Source: UWMA-0277 sp965183885 (GTDB lineage Bacteria > Bacteroidota > Bacteroidia > Flavobacteriales > BACL11). Taken from it: a DNA stretch of 64,000 bases. The translations under genes were made by a program, and so were the position numbers. The notes under the pieces were generated by a model. It worked only from the letters and a program-made list of their open reading frames with translations. It searched no databases and was not told where the DNA came from. The stretch's first letter is position 1, and each line of letters starts with the position of its first letter. This document shows positions 40,775 through 48,664 of the stretch, piece by piece. The stretch is from assembly GCA_965183885.1 (NCBI GenBank), contig OZ238992.1, forward strand, positions 1,364,001 to 1,428,000, given 5' to 3'.

Positions 40775-41554
40775 TTAATTTAACTGGAAATGGTAAATAA
40801 TTTTACCTTGCTGATTGGTAGGGGCAGAAGTTTTAGGGCTAAACTTAGTTTTAAGGGCAGCTGTTTTTGCTCTCTCGAGCAGTTGCTTGTTTAATGTTGT
40901 TGAGCCTTTTGCTCCAGGAATAGCGTTAATTACATTTCCAAGCCTATCAACAGTTATTAGTACTACTACTTTTCCTTCTACTTGCATATTATAGGTAGGC
41001 TTTGCTTTAAAAGAAACGCTTCTTCCTCCTAACTGATAAGCACTTCCATTTTCTCCAATTCCACCTCCTTCATACACCTTTGCATTTGGGTCACCATCAA
41101 TAGCACCTTGGTTTCCATTACCTCCCTTATTTCCTTCTGATGTTTTGCTGTTTTTCTTTTTCCCAGGGTAAAGTGCTCTTCTGTTTACTTTTGGTTTTTC
41201 CTCTTCAATTACCTCTTCTTCTACTTCTTTTTTCTTAGTGGTTTTTTTAGGTTTTTCCACAGCTTTAGTAGTAGGTGCTTCTTCGGTAGTCTGCGTAATA
41301 ATTTCTTCAATATTTTCGACCTGTTGCTCAATTTTCTCTTGTTCAACTACCTCAGGAATTTCTGCATTGTTTTCTGGACTAACTTCTCCAGATCCTTGCT
41401 CGGTAAAACCAAAATTAATACTTATTCCTTCTTCAGCTGGAGGTGGGTCTTGATAGGTAAGTCCTAAAAAAAGAAAAGCAATAAGTAGTAATGCATGAAA
41501 TATGATAGTTCCAATAAACCCATTCCTTTTGCTTTTTTTCTCAGCAGCACTCAT
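40775..41554 (-). CDS. TonB-like energy transducer
   Basis: This 259-residue protein has one N-terminal membrane helix (GFIGTIIFHALLLIAFLFLGL), then a long acidic/basic linker rich in Glu, Lys and Thr (VEEEVIEEEKPKVNRRALYP), and a C-terminal TonB domain (VEGKVVVLITVDRLGNVINA, LLERAKTAALKTKFSPK). It transmits proton-motive force to outer-membrane TonB-dependent receptors, with ExbB and ExbD encoded just upstream in the same operon. Confidence 0.85.
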   Translation of the reverse strand: MSAAEKKSKRNGFIGTIIFHALLLIAFLFLGLTYQDPPPAEEGISINFGFTEQGSGEVSPENNAEIPEVVEQEKIEQQVENIEEIITQTTEEAPTTKAVEKPKKTTKKKEVEEEVIEEEKPKVNRRALYPGKKKNSKTSEGNKGGNGNQGAIDGDPNAKVYEGGGIGENGSAYQLGGRSVSFKAKPTYNMQVEGKVVVLITVDRLGNVINAIPGAKGSTTLNKQLLERAKTAALKTKFSPKTSAPTNQQGKIIYHFQLN

Positions 41555-41555
41555 T

Positions 41556-41948
41556 TTATTTAGGAGTTGTTGCTAATACAATCTTGTATTTATTGCGGTA
41601 GGCAATATCCATTATCTTAACTACATGTTCAATAGCAACTGATTTGTCCGAGTGTAGGATAATTGCTGCTTCAGGGTCCTTGTTTAAGAGTAGTTTAAGT
41701 TGACTTTCTATATTGTTTTCAATCACTTTGTTCTCATTAATAAAGAAGTCAATATCTTTAGTGATAGATACAGAAATAGTTTGTTTCTCTAATGTTTTGG
41801 CCTTGCTGCTTGGTAATAGTAGCTTTAAAGCATTTGGACTTACTAGGGTAGAGGTAAGCATAAAAAAGATAAGCAATAGAAATACGATGTCCGTCATAGA
41901 GGACATGTTAAAATTAGGACTTACTTTATTTCTACTTCTAAGAGCCAT
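41556..41948 (-). CDS. exbD: ExbD/TolR-type proton channel subunit
   Basis: This 130-residue protein has a single membrane helix with the channel Asp in SSMTDIVFLLLIFFMLTSTLV, and a periplasmic domain (ISVSITKDIDFFINENKVIEN, AAIILHSDKSVAIEHVVKIMD). It works with ExbB and TonB in outer-membrane energy transfer. Its start overlaps the stop of exbB by one base. Confidence 0.88.
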   Translation of the reverse strand: MALRSRNKVSPNFNMSSMTDIVFLLLIFFMLTSTLVSPNALKLLLPSSKAKTLEKQTISVSITKDIDFFINENKVIENNIESQLKLLLNKDPEAAIILHSDKSVAIEHVVKIMDIAYRNKYKIVLATTPK

Positions 41949-42646
41949 TATTCGTTATGGTGTAATAAATCTAAAAATTCAGTAGTTTTTGCTTCAAGTT
42001 GGAAGATTACTTTATCAACCTTAGTTACTAAATAGTTGTAAGCAATATATGCTATAATACCAACAACTAAACCAGCTACTGTGGTTACCATAGCAGTATA
42101 AATTCCTTTTGATAACATTTCTACATCAATATTTCCTCCTGCACTTGCCATTTCATGGAAAGCAACAATCATTCCAATTACAGTTCCTAAGAATCCAATC
42201 ATAGGTGCTGCTCCTGCTATAGTTGCAAGGTTAGCAAGGTTGCTTTCCATCTTAAAGATTTCCAATTTTCCTTGGTTTTCAATAGCAGCAGAAATATCTG
42301 TCATTGGTTTATTAATTCTGTCAACACCTTTTTCTATCATTCTTGAAATAGGGCTATCTGTATTTTGACATAATGTTTTTGCAGCTTTAATATCTTTTCC
42401 TTCTACAAAGTTTTTGATACTTCTTAAGAAGTTCTCATCTTCTTTACTTGCTTTTTTCAATGCAGAAAAACGTTCAAATAAAATGTAAACAGCAACAATA
42501 GATAATATCCCTAAGGTGCTCATTACAATTGTTCCTCCTGTTCCTCCTGAAGTAATTAAATTAATTATAGAGAGTGTTTTTTCAGTAGTAACTCCTAAAG
42601 CTAAACTGTCTGTTGCTGCGGGGATTTGTAAGAGTAATGAATTCAT
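41948..42646 (-). CDS. exbB: ExbB/TolQ-type proton channel subunit
   Basis: This 232-residue membrane protein has three membrane helices (GTIVMSTLGILSIVAVYILF, LATIAGAAPMIGFLGTVIGMIVAF, GIYTAMVTTVAGLVVGIIAYIAYN). The motifs of the MotA/TolQ/ExbB family (AAPMIGFLGTVIGMI, YTAMVTTVAGLVVGI) are complete. With exbD and the tonB-like gene it forms a full TonB energising set. Confidence 0.9.
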   Translation of the reverse strand: MNSLLLQIPAATDSLALGVTTEKTLSIINLITSGGTGGTIVMSTLGILSIVAVYILFERFSALKKASKEDENFLRSIKNFVEGKDIKAAKTLCQNTDSPISRMIEKGVDRINKPMTDISAAIENQGKLEIFKMESNLANLATIAGAAPMIGFLGTVIGMIVAFHEMASAGGNIDVEMLSKGIYTAMVTTVAGLVVGIIAYIAYNYLVTKVDKVIFQLEAKTTEFLDLLHHNE

Positions 42647-42672
42647 AATATGTTAAACGATAAAATTAGTTT

Positions 42673-43962
42673 TTATTGCATAAGGATGTACGTTGCTGCT
42701 CCTGCAAGGTAACCCATTAGTGCTAAAAGAGAAATGTTTTTTAGGTACCAGATAAAGTCAATTTTTAAGATACCCATAACAGCAACTCCTGCTGCTGATC
42801 CAATAATTAAAACAGAACCACCAGTACCAGCACAGTATGCTAAGAACTCCCAGAACTTACCGTCTACAGCAAAATCTCCTGCTGGAGCTATTTCATACAT
42901 TCCCATGGCCCCTGCAACTAAAGGTACGTTATCTACAATAGAAGATAGTAATCCAATAATCATATTAATAATGTAGATGTCACCATTAAATGTTTGGTTT
43001 AAATAAGTTGCAACAATATCTAATTGCCCTGCTGATTGTAAGCTAGCAACGGCTAATAAAATCCCTAAGAAAAAGAATATAGTAGGAACATCAACTTTTC
43101 TTAATACACCAATAACTGAAAGTTCTAATTTATGTTCTTTGTTTTTAGATCGGTGTATTACCTCAGTAATTAACCATAATACTCCAAGTGAAAGTAGCAT
43201 TCCTACATACGGAGGTAAGTGAGTAACAGTTTTAAAGACAGGAACGAATAGTAAGCCAACTACTCCAGTGTAAAATATTAAACTTCTTTCTAAAGGAGTA
43301 GTAGGATCAGTATAGTGTTCTTTACTTTCAACTCTTATAGGTCTTTTAACTTCTCCTTTTAATCTGAAGGTTAAATAGATTAGTGGCACTAAAGCAGCAA
43401 CTACTGAAGGGATAAATACTGAAGTGATGATATTACTTGCAGTAACTTGTCCGCCAATCCAAAGCATGATAGTTGTAACATCTCCAATAGGTGACCAGGC
43501 TCCACCAGCATTTGCTGATAAAATTACCATTCCTGCAAAAAGCCACAAATCATCCTTGTCTTTTATTAGCTTGGTTAATAGTGCTGCCATTACAATAGAA
43601 GTGGTAAGGTTGTCTAGTGCAGCGGAGAAGAAGAAAGTAATTATACTTAAAATCCACATTAAGGCGACCCTTTTGTTTGTTGTTATCCTATCAGTAATGA
43701 TTGCAAACCCCTCATGTGCATCAATAAGCTCAACAATAGTCATTGCTCCTAAAAGGAAAAATAAAATCTCAGCAATATCAACTAAGTGGTGTGATAAGTG
43801 ATCGGTCATATGATGAGTGTCAACACCTGAAAAAGAATAAAGAGCCCAACTTAAACCTCCAATTATTAGTGCTGAAGCTGCTTTGTCAACTTTTAAAGGG
43901 TGTTCTAAGGCAATTGCCATGTATCCTAAAACGAATACAATAATCATAAGAGTGATAATCAT
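42673..43962 (-). CDS. nhaD: NhaD-type Na+/H+ antiporter
   Basis: This 429-residue membrane protein has about a dozen helices and family motifs SAALDNLTTSIVMAALLTKLI, LSANAGGAWSPIGDVTTIMLW, and LSSIVDNVPLVAGAMGMYEI with the conserved Asp residues of ion-transporter (ArsB/NhaD) proteins. It uses the proton gradient to pump sodium out, typical of marine bacteria. It overlaps the MscS-like gene by 4 bp. Confidence 0.9.
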   Translation of the reverse strand: MIITLMIIVFVLGYMAIALEHPLKVDKAASALIIGGLSWALYSFSGVDTHHMTDHLSHHLVDIAEILFFLLGAMTIVELIDAHEGFAIITDRITTNKRVALMWILSIITFFFSAALDNLTTSIVMAALLTKLIKDKDDLWLFAGMVILSANAGGAWSPIGDVTTIMLWIGGQVTASNIITSVFIPSVVAALVPLIYLTFRLKGEVKRPIRVESKEHYTDPTTPLERSLIFYTGVVGLLFVPVFKTVTHLPPYVGMLLSLGVLWLITEVIHRSKNKEHKLELSVIGVLRKVDVPTIFFFLGILLAVASLQSAGQLDIVATYLNQTFNGDIYIINMIIGLLSSIVDNVPLVAGAMGMYEIAPAGDFAVDGKFWEFLAYCAGTGGSVLIIGSAAGVAVMGILKIDFIWYLKNISLLALMGYLAGAATYILMQ

Positions 43963-45074
43963 AAAGTGGTTTTTTTATTTTTTTGCAAATATACTGTTGT
44001 GGATGGAAAAGCAAAATCACAATTATGCTTTTTTACAATCTCCATTATTTTGTAGTTAATATCTTCTTTTACATCAATTAAATCCTCCCAGTTTGGACTG
44101 TTTACAAAATACATAACTAGGATGTTAAGAGAGCTCTCTCCAAACTCTTGAAACCTAACTTTTCCTTCCTGATTTGTTTTTTCATGAAGGTTAATCATTT
44201 CTTGTACTTCAGCAACAATTGCTTTTAAATCTTCAGTAGAAGTATCGTAAGTTAATCCTAAATAAAAACGAACTCTTCTTACAGGTCTCATTCCAAGATT
44301 ATCTAGTTCAGCATCTACCATTTTTTTATTAGGTACAGTTACTAAACTCTTGTCAAAGGTTCTAATTCGAGTGCTTCTAAATCCTACTTTTTCAACTATA
44401 CCTGTAACTGTTCCAATAGTAACAATATCTCCAACTGTAAATGGTCTGTCAAAAAATATCGTAAAGGAACCTAATAGGTTTTCTAGGCTTTCTTTTGAAG
44501 CCATAGCAAGAGCAATACCTCCAATACCAAGCCCAGTTGCTAAGGCAGTAAGGTTTTGGTTAAATATATTTCCAAGGATAATAACAAGGGCAAAAATTAT
44601 TGCTACTATTTTTGCAATTTCAATTATAAAAGGAATGAGTTGATCATCCATTTTATTCTCAGTAGCTTCAGCTCTTTTTTGCAGAATAAGCCCAATAAAG
44701 TCAATGAGTTTAACTAAGATTAAAAATACAGAGTAAACGTAGATTAGTGAGAACCCTTTTTTAACAAACATCTTAAGCCCAAGTTCGCTCACATCAACTA
44801 AGTTCCAGGATACTGGGTAGTTGATGTGAGAAGTTCCTAGGTAAGTTATAGAAAGCATTATTAAAAGGCCAATAGGTCTTGTTAATAGCTCGTCAAATTT
44901 TTCAACTCCAACAGAATAGTCTCTTTTTCCGATAAACCTATATAGTATATGGCTTAAATGTTTTGAAATTAATTTTCTAAAAATTAATCCTATAATGATT
45001 GCTCCAATAAACCAGGCGTAGTCTTTTATAGTATTACTAAAAAAGACAGTTTCCAAAAAAGAGTTTAAGTTCAT
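43959..45074 (-). CDS. MscS-family mechanosensitive channel
   Basis: This 371-residue protein has about five helices followed by the MscS pore and beta domain: ALATGLGIGGIALAMASKESLENLLGS as the pore region, then TIFFDRPFTVGDIVTIGTVTGIVEKVGFRSTRIRTFDKSLVTVPN. The C-terminal domain (RRVRFYLGLTYDTSTEDLKAI) is of normal length. It opens on membrane stretch to release solutes. Its stop overlaps the NhaD start by 4 bp, and the amino-acid dehydrogenase upstream ends 2 bp before its start. Confidence 0.9.
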   Translation of the reverse strand: MNLNSFLETVFFSNTIKDYAWFIGAIIIGLIFRKLISKHLSHILYRFIGKRDYSVGVEKFDELLTRPIGLLIMLSITYLGTSHINYPVSWNLVDVSELGLKMFVKKGFSLIYVYSVFLILVKLIDFIGLILQKRAEATENKMDDQLIPFIIEIAKIVAIIFALVIILGNIFNQNLTALATGLGIGGIALAMASKESLENLLGSFTIFFDRPFTVGDIVTIGTVTGIVEKVGFRSTRIRTFDKSLVTVPNKKMVDAELDNLGMRPVRRVRFYLGLTYDTSTEDLKAIVAEVQEMINLHEKTNQEGKVRFQEFGESSLNILVMYFVNSPNWEDLIDVKEDINYKIMEIVKKHNCDFAFPSTTVYLQKNKKTTL

Positions 45075-45076
45075 AC

Positions 45077-46303
45077 TTATACTAGTTGTTTAAGTGCAAT
45101 TTCAAATGCAGTTTTTGAGATATGTGTTTTGCTATTATTAATAGTATATGATTTTGCTAACGCATTTTTAATAGTCTCTGATGTGTCAGCAAAAATCGCA
45201 ACATCAGTCATCTCAATATTATCTTCCATTAGATATGCAAATACTCTTGCCATACCACAGTTTGCAATAAAGTCAGGAAGTACACTTATTCTTTCGTCAG
45301 CACTTTTTGATATAGGTCCAAAGAAAATTTCTTTATCAGCAAATGGCACATTTGCACCAGCAGAAATAACCTCTAGTCCATTGTCAATCATAGTGTCTAG
45401 TTGTGCTTGAGATAGTAGTCTAGAAGCTGCAGCAGGAACAAATATTTCAGCTCCAACATTCCATATCTCTTTATTTGCTTCTTCAAATGAAAGCATGTTT
45501 TCTGTTTCTAAGAAGTTTGAAGTTCTATCAACTAAAAGTGATCTTATTTCTTCAAAAGAATATCCTTCTTTGTTAATTACACCTCCTACTTTATCAATAA
45601 TACCAACAATAATTGCTCCTGCTTGTGCTAGGTAGTAAGCTGCAGCTCCAGCAACATTTCCCCATCCTTGAACAATTACTCTCTTTCCTTTAACATCTCC
45701 TCCGTAAATATTGTAGTAGTGTAAGATAGTTTCTGAAACACCGTAACCTGTAATTAAATCACCAACTGAATAATCTTTGCTAGGGTTAGGAGATAAATTC
45801 TCATCTCTTACAATTAAAGGCACACCTTCAGTAAGCTGGTTTATGATTTTCATCTTTCCTTCTTCATCTCTTTTGTGATGTCCATTTACAATTCCTTCTA
45901 ATGGAAATAGGATGCCTTGCTCTTTACACATTGGCATTACTTCGTGTACTTCATCAACATTCATATCGCCTCCAGTACCATAATATGTTTTTAATAATGG
46001 TTTAGCAGCAGCATACCATCTTCTTAAAACATCTTTTTTTCTTGGATCTCTAGGGTCAAAATTTATTCCTGATTTCCCTCCTCCAATAGGAGGTCCTGCA
46101 ACAGTGAATTTAACTTCCATTGTTTTTGCTAATGCTAATACTTCATCTTTAGTAACACCAATTCTCATTCTTGTTCCTCCAGCAGCAGCTCCTCCTCTTA
46201 AGGAGTTAATTACAATCCATCCCTCAGCATTTGTTTCAGCATCTTTCCATTCAAAAACTACTTCAGGTTTTTTATCCTCAAATTTCTTTAATAATTCTTC
46301 CAT
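45077..46303 (-). CDS. Glu/Leu/Phe/Val-type amino-acid dehydrogenase
   Basis: This 408-residue NAD(P)-dependent enzyme has the dimerisation domain with GGAAAGGTRMRIG, the catalytic lysine region GPPIGGGKSGINFDP, TGGDMNVDEVHEVMP, and the Rossmann part VIVQGWGNVAGAAAYYLAQAGA. The C-terminal VISAGANVPF is typical. Which amino acid it uses (Glu, Leu or Phe) cannot be decided. It is upstream of the MscS and NhaD genes, 2 bp apart, so it is probably part of one transcript. Confidence 0.85.
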   Translation of the reverse strand: MEELLKKFEDKKPEVVFEWKDAETNAEGWIVINSLRGGAAAGGTRMRIGVTKDEVLALAKTMEVKFTVAGPPIGGGKSGINFDPRDPRKKDVLRRWYAAAKPLLKTYYGTGGDMNVDEVHEVMPMCKEQGILFPLEGIVNGHHKRDEEGKMKIINQLTEGVPLIVRDENLSPNPSKDYSVGDLITGYGVSETILHYYNIYGGDVKGKRVIVQGWGNVAGAAAYYLAQAGAIIVGIIDKVGGVINKEGYSFEEIRSLLVDRTSNFLETENMLSFEEANKEIWNVGAEIFVPAAASRLLSQAQLDTMIDNGLEVISAGANVPFADKEIFFGPISKSADERISVLPDFIANCGMARVFAYLMEDNIEMTDVAIFADTSETIKNALAKSYTINNSKTHISKTAFEIALKQLV

Positions 46304-46327
46304 CTTTTCTTGGTTTTAAATTTTTTG

Positions 46328-46335
46328 CAAATGTA
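46328..46335 (-). promoter_or_regulatory. Candidate -7 element (TACATTTG) of dehydrogenase gene
   Basis: On the minus strand TACATTTG fits TAnnTTTG, 25 bp before the start codon. Confidence 0.4.
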
Positions 46336-46406
46336 TAAAAATCAATAGGAGAATAAGGTGTTTATATAGTAGAATGTAAGGGTCTTAAATAGGGGTGGGT
46401 GCTAGG

Positions 46407-47459
46407 TTAAATGATTGGTTGATAGATTTCTCCTCCACAATTGTCTCTTTTTGCTCCAGTGACTGACTGTAAGCAGTTAGGTTCATTTCGCAAACGTAAA
46501 ACTCCTAAAAACCCAAATAATAAAGCTTCTTTAAAGTCAATAATTGTTGGATTAGGGATAATAATTTGAGCTGATGCATAATGTTTAATACGTTCTACCA
46601 AAAAAGAATTATAAGCACCTCCTCCTGTGATTAATGCAGTGTCATTTATTAATAATTTTCCAATTTTCTGAGCAATATGTTCGCAAAAGGTATGTAGCAA
46701 ATCAGCTGTTGGGTGAGGCATTTCAATAAGTGGGGTGATGTTTTTTTCTACCCATTCTCTTCCTAAAGACTTTGGTGCAGGATTGCTGTAAAAGTTAAGT
46801 TTATTTAATCTTTTAAGAAGCTCAGGAATTAGTTTGCCACTTCTGGCAATCTCTCCTTTGTTGTCGTATTCTAAACTTAGTTTTGAGCAGAGTTTATTAA
46901 GTACAATATTAACAGGGCAGATATCAAAGGCTGTAATTGTTTGCTTGTTTTTAATTGAGATATTAGCAAATCCACCTAGGTTAATGCAATATTTGTACTG
47001 AGGAAATAAGTGTAGGTCTCCTATAGGTACAAGTGGGGCTCCTTGTCCGTTTAAAGAAACATCTAAGCTTCTAAAGTTATTAATAGTAGTAATGTTAGTT
47101 GCTTTGGCAATTGCTGCTCCATCACCAATTTGTAAGGTGTAATTATTTTCAGGTTGATGAAATATTGTATGTCCATGTGATGCAATATAGTCAACTTTGT
47201 TATTGCTTAAGAATGTATTAATAATTTTTCCTAGAAACAAACCATATTCAAAATCAACCTTTTTAATAGTTTCTTTGTTCTTAGTATGAAGGTTTTTAAG
47301 AGTATTTTTCCATGATTTAGGGTAGTTAATTGTTTGGTGTTTATTAATTTTAAATTCCCATCTATCTGTTTTGTAAAAGGTGCAAACTGCTAAATCAATT
47401 CCGTCTAAAGAGGTGCCTGACATTAGCCCTAAAACATGGTATTTTTTATTCTCACTCAT
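46407..47459 (-). CDS. anmK: Anhydro-N-acetylmuramic acid kinase
   Basis: This 350-residue kinase recycles the 1,6-anhydroMurNAc released from murein, phosphorylating it to MurNAc-6-P. The start has the family signature YHVLGLMSGTSLDGIDLAVC. SHGHTIFHQPENNYTLQIGDGAAIAKATN and NLGGFANISI are the substrate loops, and ALITGGGAYNSFLVERI ends the ATPase fold. Length is normal. It is divergent from the acyl-CoA dehydrogenase gene. Confidence 0.92.
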   Translation of the reverse strand: MSENKKYHVLGLMSGTSLDGIDLAVCTFYKTDRWEFKINKHQTINYPKSWKNTLKNLHTKNKETIKKVDFEYGLFLGKIINTFLSNNKVDYIASHGHTIFHQPENNYTLQIGDGAAIAKATNITTINNFRSLDVSLNGQGAPLVPIGDLHLFPQYKYCINLGGFANISIKNKQTITAFDICPVNIVLNKLCSKLSLEYDNKGEIARSGKLIPELLKRLNKLNFYSNPAPKSLGREWVEKNITPLIEMPHPTADLLHTFCEHIAQKIGKLLINDTALITGGGAYNSFLVERIKHYASAQIIIPNPTIIDFKEALLFGFLGVLRLRNEPNCLQSVTGAKRDNCGGEIYQPII

Positions 47460-47466
47460 CAGCTTT

Positions 47467-47474
47467 CAAAGATA
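47467..47474 (-). promoter_or_regulatory. Candidate -7 element (TATCTTTG) of anmK
   Basis: On the minus strand TATCTTTG fits TAnnTTTG, 7 bp before the anmK start, opposite the element at 47487-47494. Such closeness would give a nearly leaderless message. Confidence 0.35.
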
Positions 47475-47486
47475 GTGTAAAAAGTG

Positions 47487-47494
47487 TATTTTTG
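47487..47494 (+). promoter_or_regulatory. Candidate -7 element (TATTTTTG) of acyl-CoA dehydrogenase
   Basis: TATTTTTG fits TAnnTTTG, 25 bp before the start codon at 47520. Confidence 0.4.
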
Positions 47495-47519
47495 TGCGAA
47501 TTTTAAAAAAAGCAAATAC

Positions 47520-48659
47520 ATGAATTTTGAATTGACAGAAGAACATAAAATGATTAGGGATGCAGCAAGAGATTTTGCGCAAACAGAATTATTGCCAGGA
47601 GTAATTGAAAGAGATGAGAATCAAACTTTTCCTGCAGAACAGATAAAAAAATTAGGAGAGCTAGGTTTTTTAGGAATGATGGTTGATCCTAAGTACGGAG
47701 GAGCAGGAATGGATGCAATTTCTTACGTATTAGCAATGGAGGAAATTTCAAAAGTTGATGCTTCATGTTCAGTTGTAATGTCTGTAAACAACTCATTAGT
47801 TTGTTGGGGACTTGAAACTTTTGGTACTGAAGCGCAAAAAGAAAAGTATTTAAAGCCATTAGCTACTGGAGAAATTATTGGTGCATTTTGTTTGTCTGAG
47901 CCAGAAGCAGGTTCTGATGCTACTTCACAAAGCACAACAGCAATTGATAAGGGAGATCATTATTTGTTAAATGGTACAAAAAACTGGATTACAAATGGAG
48001 GTACAGCTTCAGTTTATTTAGTAATAGCACAAACTGATGTAGAAAAAGGACATAGAGGAATTAATGCCTTTATTATTGAAAAAGGTATGGAAGGTTTTGT
48101 TGTTGGACAAAAAGAAAATAAATTAGGAATTAGAGGTTCTGATACTCACTCTTTAATGTTTACTGATGTAAAGGTTCCAAAAGAAAATAGAATTGGAGAA
48201 GATGGATTTGGTTTTACTTTTGCAATGAAAACTTTATCAGGAGGTAGAATTGGTATTGCTTCACAGGCTTTAGGAATAGCTTCAGGTGCTTATGAGTTAG
48301 CATTGCAATACTCTAAAGAAAGAAAAGCTTTTGGGAAAGAAATATCTCAACATCAAGCAATTGCTTTTAAGTTAGCTGATATGGCTACTGAGATTGAGGC
48401 TGCAAGATTGTTATGCTTAAAAGCAGCTTGGTTAAAAGATAATGGGCAAAATTATGACAAGCTAGGAGCAATGGCAAAAGTATTTGCTTCAGAAACTGCA
48501 ATGAAAACAACTACAGAAGCAGTGCAGGTGCATGGTGGTTATGGTTTTGTTAAAGAATATCATGTAGAGCGTTTAATGCGTGATGCAAAAATCACACAAA
48601 TTTATGAAGGAACATCAGAGATTCAAAGAATTGTGATCTCTAGGTCAGTCTTAAAATAA
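47520..48659 (+). CDS. Acyl-CoA dehydrogenase (short/medium-chain type)
   Basis: This is a protein of about 379 residues. ATG 47520 opens MNFELTEEHKMIRDAARDFAQ, the normal start; the frame back to 47484 is not needed. FAD-binding motifs are CLSEPEAGSDATS, and NGTKNWITNGGTASVYLVIAQT; the catalytic Glu is in IAEG-like EGTSEIQRIVISR at the C-terminus, and VQVHGGYGFVKEYHVERLMRDAK is complete. It oxidises acyl-CoA in beta-oxidation or in branched amino-acid breakdown. It is 5 bp upstream of the SLBB export gene but is probably not functionally linked. Confidence 0.9.
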   Translation: MNFELTEEHKMIRDAARDFAQTELLPGVIERDENQTFPAEQIKKLGELGFLGMMVDPKYGGAGMDAISYVLAMEEISKVDASCSVVMSVNNSLVCWGLETFGTEAQKEKYLKPLATGEIIGAFCLSEPEAGSDATSQSTTAIDKGDHYLLNGTKNWITNGGTASVYLVIAQTDVEKGHRGINAFIIEKGMEGFVVGQKENKLGIRGSDTHSLMFTDVKVPKENRIGEDGFGFTFAMKTLSGGRIGIASQALGIASGAYELALQYSKERKAFGKEISQHQAIAFKLADMATEIEAARLLCLKAAWLKDNGQNYDKLGAMAKVFASETAMKTTTEAVQVHGGYGFVKEYHVERLMRDAKITQIYEGTSEIQRIVISRSVLK

Positions 48660-48664
48660 TTATT